6,849 nt of DNA from Ruminococcaceae bacterium UBA3818 (lineage in GTDB: Bacteria; Bacillota; Clostridia; Oscillospirales; Ruminococcaceae), in NCBI GenBank assembly GCA_002369315.1, contig DFDW01000013.1:54227-61075 (forward strand), read 5' to 3'. Both the position numbers and the translations under genes were made by a program. The notes under the pieces were generated by a model. The model was not told the DNA's origin and did not search any database. It was given only the letters and a program-made list of their open reading frames with translations. Below, piece after piece: positions 5,051-6,849 of the stretch. Position 1 is the first letter of the stretch. The number at the start of each line of letters is the position of its first letter.

Positions 5051-6849
5051 TTATTTTTTCATAATAGCCTTCATCCGCTGGGCATTGTCCAGAATCCGCT
5101 TGCGCAGCCGGATGTTTTTGGGAGTGACTTCCACCAGTTCATCGTCGCCGATAAACTCCAGCGCATCCTCCAGGCTCATGCGGCGGGGCGGCGTTAAGCG
5201 CAGCGCGTCGTCACTGCCGGAAGAACGGGTGTTGGTCAAATGCTTTTTCTTACACACATTGACTGCAATATCCCCAGCTTTCGGCGACTGGCCAACGATC
5301 ATTCCCTCGTAGACCTGCACGCCTGCACCGATGAACAAAGAACCCCGCTCCTGAGCGTTATACAACCCGTAAACCACTGCTTCACCGGTTTCAAAGGCGA
5401 TCAGAGAACCGGTCACGCGGCGGGGAATGTCGCCTTTATACGGCTGATATCCGTCAAACACCGAGGTCATGATTCCTTCGCCGCGGGTAGCGGTCATAAA
5501 ATCGCTGCGGTAGCCAAACAGACCGCGGGACGGAATGGAAAACTCCACCCGCATCCGGTTGCCCTGGGGCGCCATATGGATCAGTTCACCCTTGCGGCGG
5601 CCCATCTCTTCCATTACCGAGCCGACCGATTCCTCCGGCACATCCACCACCAGATGCTCCATCGGTTCGTGCAGTTTGCCGCCGATCTCCTTAAACAGCA
5701 CTCTGGGAGTGCTGACCTGGAACTCATACCCCTCCCGGCGCATGGTCTCGATCAGGATGGATAAATGCATTTCGCCGCGGCCGGAAACTTTAAACGCCTC
5801 GGTGGTATCGGTGTCCTCTACCCGCAGGGAAACGTCTTTTAACAACTCTTTGTATAAACGGTCTCTCAAATGACGAGAAGTAACAAATTTTCCTTCTTTT
5901 CCGGCGAACGGGCTGTCGTTTACCGAGAAGGTCATCTCCACCGTCGGCTCTGAAATCCGGACAAACGGAAGCGGCTCCGGGCAATTGACATCCGTCAAGG
6001 TATGGCCGATGGTGATATTCTCCAGCCCGGAAATACTGATGATGTCGCCGACTTTCGCCTCTTCCACCGGAACACGTTTGAGCCCGTCAAACTGGAACAT
6101 GGTGGCGATTTTGCCGCGGGTGGTTTTGTCCTTCTGATAGTAGTCGGTGATCGCCACTTCCTGTCCCACTTTCATGGATCCGCGGTCAATGCGGCCAATG
6201 CAAATACGGCCCACATACTCATTGTAGTCCAAGGAGGAGACCAACATCTGCAGCGGAGCGGTCTCGTCTCCCTGTGGCGCGGGGATATATTCCAAAATCG
6301 TCTCGAACAGCGGCTGCAGGTCTTTTCCCGGCTGATAGGGAGACAAGCTGGCCGTACCGTCGCGGCCGGAGCAATAGACCACCGGGCTGTCCAGCTGTTC
6401 CTCGGAAGCGTCCAGATCCAAAAGAAGTTCCAGCACTTCGTCGGCAATCTCGTCCGTACGGGCGTCCGGCCGGTCGATTTTATTGACCACTACGATGACG
6501 CGGTGGCCCAGATCCAGCGCTTTCTGCAGGACGAACCGCGTTTGGGGCATGGGGCCTTCAAACGCGTCGACCAGAAGAAGAACTCCATCCACCATTTTGA
6601 GGACTCGCTCTACCTCGCCGCCAAAATCGGCATGTCCGGGGGTGTCGATGATATTGATCTTTACATCTTTATAATAAGCGGCCGTATTTTTGGCCAGGAT
6701 GGTAATGCCGCGCTCCCGCTCCAGGTCGTTGTTATCCATGACCCGGTCAGCAACCTCCTGATTCTCGCGGAAAACGCCGCCCTGTTTCAGCATTTCGTCC
6801 ACCAGCGTGGTTTTGCCGTGGTCGACGTGGGCGATAATCGCAATATTTC
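5051..6849 (-). CDS. typA: translational GTPase TypA/BipA (nearly complete, N-terminus outside window)
   Basis: TypA is an EF-G-like GTPase that binds the ribosome and is linked to 50S assembly and stress or cold adaptation. The 598 residues present lack only a few N-terminal ones; the first visible residues are NIAIIAHVDHGKTTL. Counting from there, the GTPase motifs are G1 AHVDHGKT (6-13), G2 RGITI (46-50), G3 DTPGH (68-72), G4 NKID (122-125) and a G5-like SGR (160-162). A beta-barrel domain and EF-G-like domains follow (SGRGEMHLSILIETMRREG, then IPSRGLFGYRSDFMTATRG), and the TypA-specific C-terminus ends in PKNIRLRKRIL. The gene is intact within the window and has its own terminator. Identification is secure. 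Confidence 0.98.
   Translation of the reverse strand, partial: NIAIIAHVDHGKTTLVDEMLKQGGVFRENQEVADRVMDNNDLERERGITILAKNTAAYYKDVKINIIDTPGHADFGGEVERVLKMVDGVLLLVDAFEGPMPQTRFVLQKALDLGHRVIVVVNKIDRPDARTDEIADEVLELLLDLDASEEQLDSPVVYCSGRDGTASLSPYQPGKDLQPLFETILEYIPAPQGDETAPLQMLVSSLDYNEYVGRICIGRIDRGSMKVGQEVAITDYYQKDKTTRGKIATMFQFDGLKRVPVEEAKVGDIISISGLENITIGHTLTDVNCPEPLPFVRISEPTVEMTFSVNDSPFAGKEGKFVTSRHLRDRLYKELLKDVSLRVEDTDTTEAFKVSGRGEMHLSILIETMRREGYEFQVSTPRVLFKEIGGKLHEPMEHLVVDVPEESVGSVMEEMGRRKGELIHMAPQGNRMRVEFSIPSRGLFGYRSDFMTATRGEGIMTSVFDGYQPYKGDIPRRVTGSLIAFETGEAVVYGLYNAQERGSLFIGAGVQVYEGMIVGQSPKAGDIAVNVCKKKHLTNTRSSGSDDALRLTPPRRMSLEDALEFIGDDELVEVTPKNIRLRKRILDNAQRMKAIMKK

Noticed and set aside
1..6849. CRISPR array, tRNA or rRNA genes, or insertion sequences
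   Set aside because: No regularly spaced direct repeats, cloverleaf or rRNA-like segments, or transposase motifs were found on reading both strands.

Overview
This window looks like the chromosome of a low-to-mid-GC Bacillota, most likely a clostridial (Oscillospirales-like) bacterium. The signs are strong GGAGG-type ribosome binding sites before nearly every gene, sigma-A-like promoters, the standard S10 gene order, and ribosomal protein sequences typical of that class. The taxon is inferred from sequence feel, not from a search. Every convincing protein gene is on the minus strand, so transcription runs from high to low coordinates.

Reading in the direction of transcription, typA (bipA, translational GTPase) occupies 6849-5051. 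It lacks only a few N-terminal residues and ends at a strong, apparently bidirectional terminator (4981-5027). Next is a near-consensus promoter (4875-4903). It drives a broken gene (4801-4081) for a secreted protein with a Cys/His/Asn arrangement like that of CHAP or NlpC/P60 hydrolases. Its N-terminal third carries four apparent lesions, while its C-terminal domain is open. An orphan lipoprotein gene follows after 17 bases (4063-3320).

A stretch of about 600 bases without a large gene (3319-2722) separates the lipoprotein from the S10 operon. Its distal half holds several inverted repeats. The strongest are a perfect 13-bp hairpin just after the lipoprotein stop and an 18-bp paired element (3047-3187) that looks like a plus-strand RNA with paired ends and a T-tract. 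Its proximal half holds the putative S10 promoter and a leader of about 300 nt with hairpins and a possible 19-codon leader peptide.

The rest is the ribosomal protein operon rpsJ-rplC-rplD-rplW-rplB (2721 to 1, rplB running off the window). These genes are tightly packed and include a TAATG overlap at rplD/rplW. They encode S10, L3, L4, L23 and L2, so typA and the S10 operon both serve translation. The two cell-envelope genes between them look like an accessory insertion. Nothing here amounts to a proven new system. The best leads are the structured intergenic region with its possible divergent ncRNA, the S10 leader, and the decaying secreted hydrolase next to the lipoprotein.
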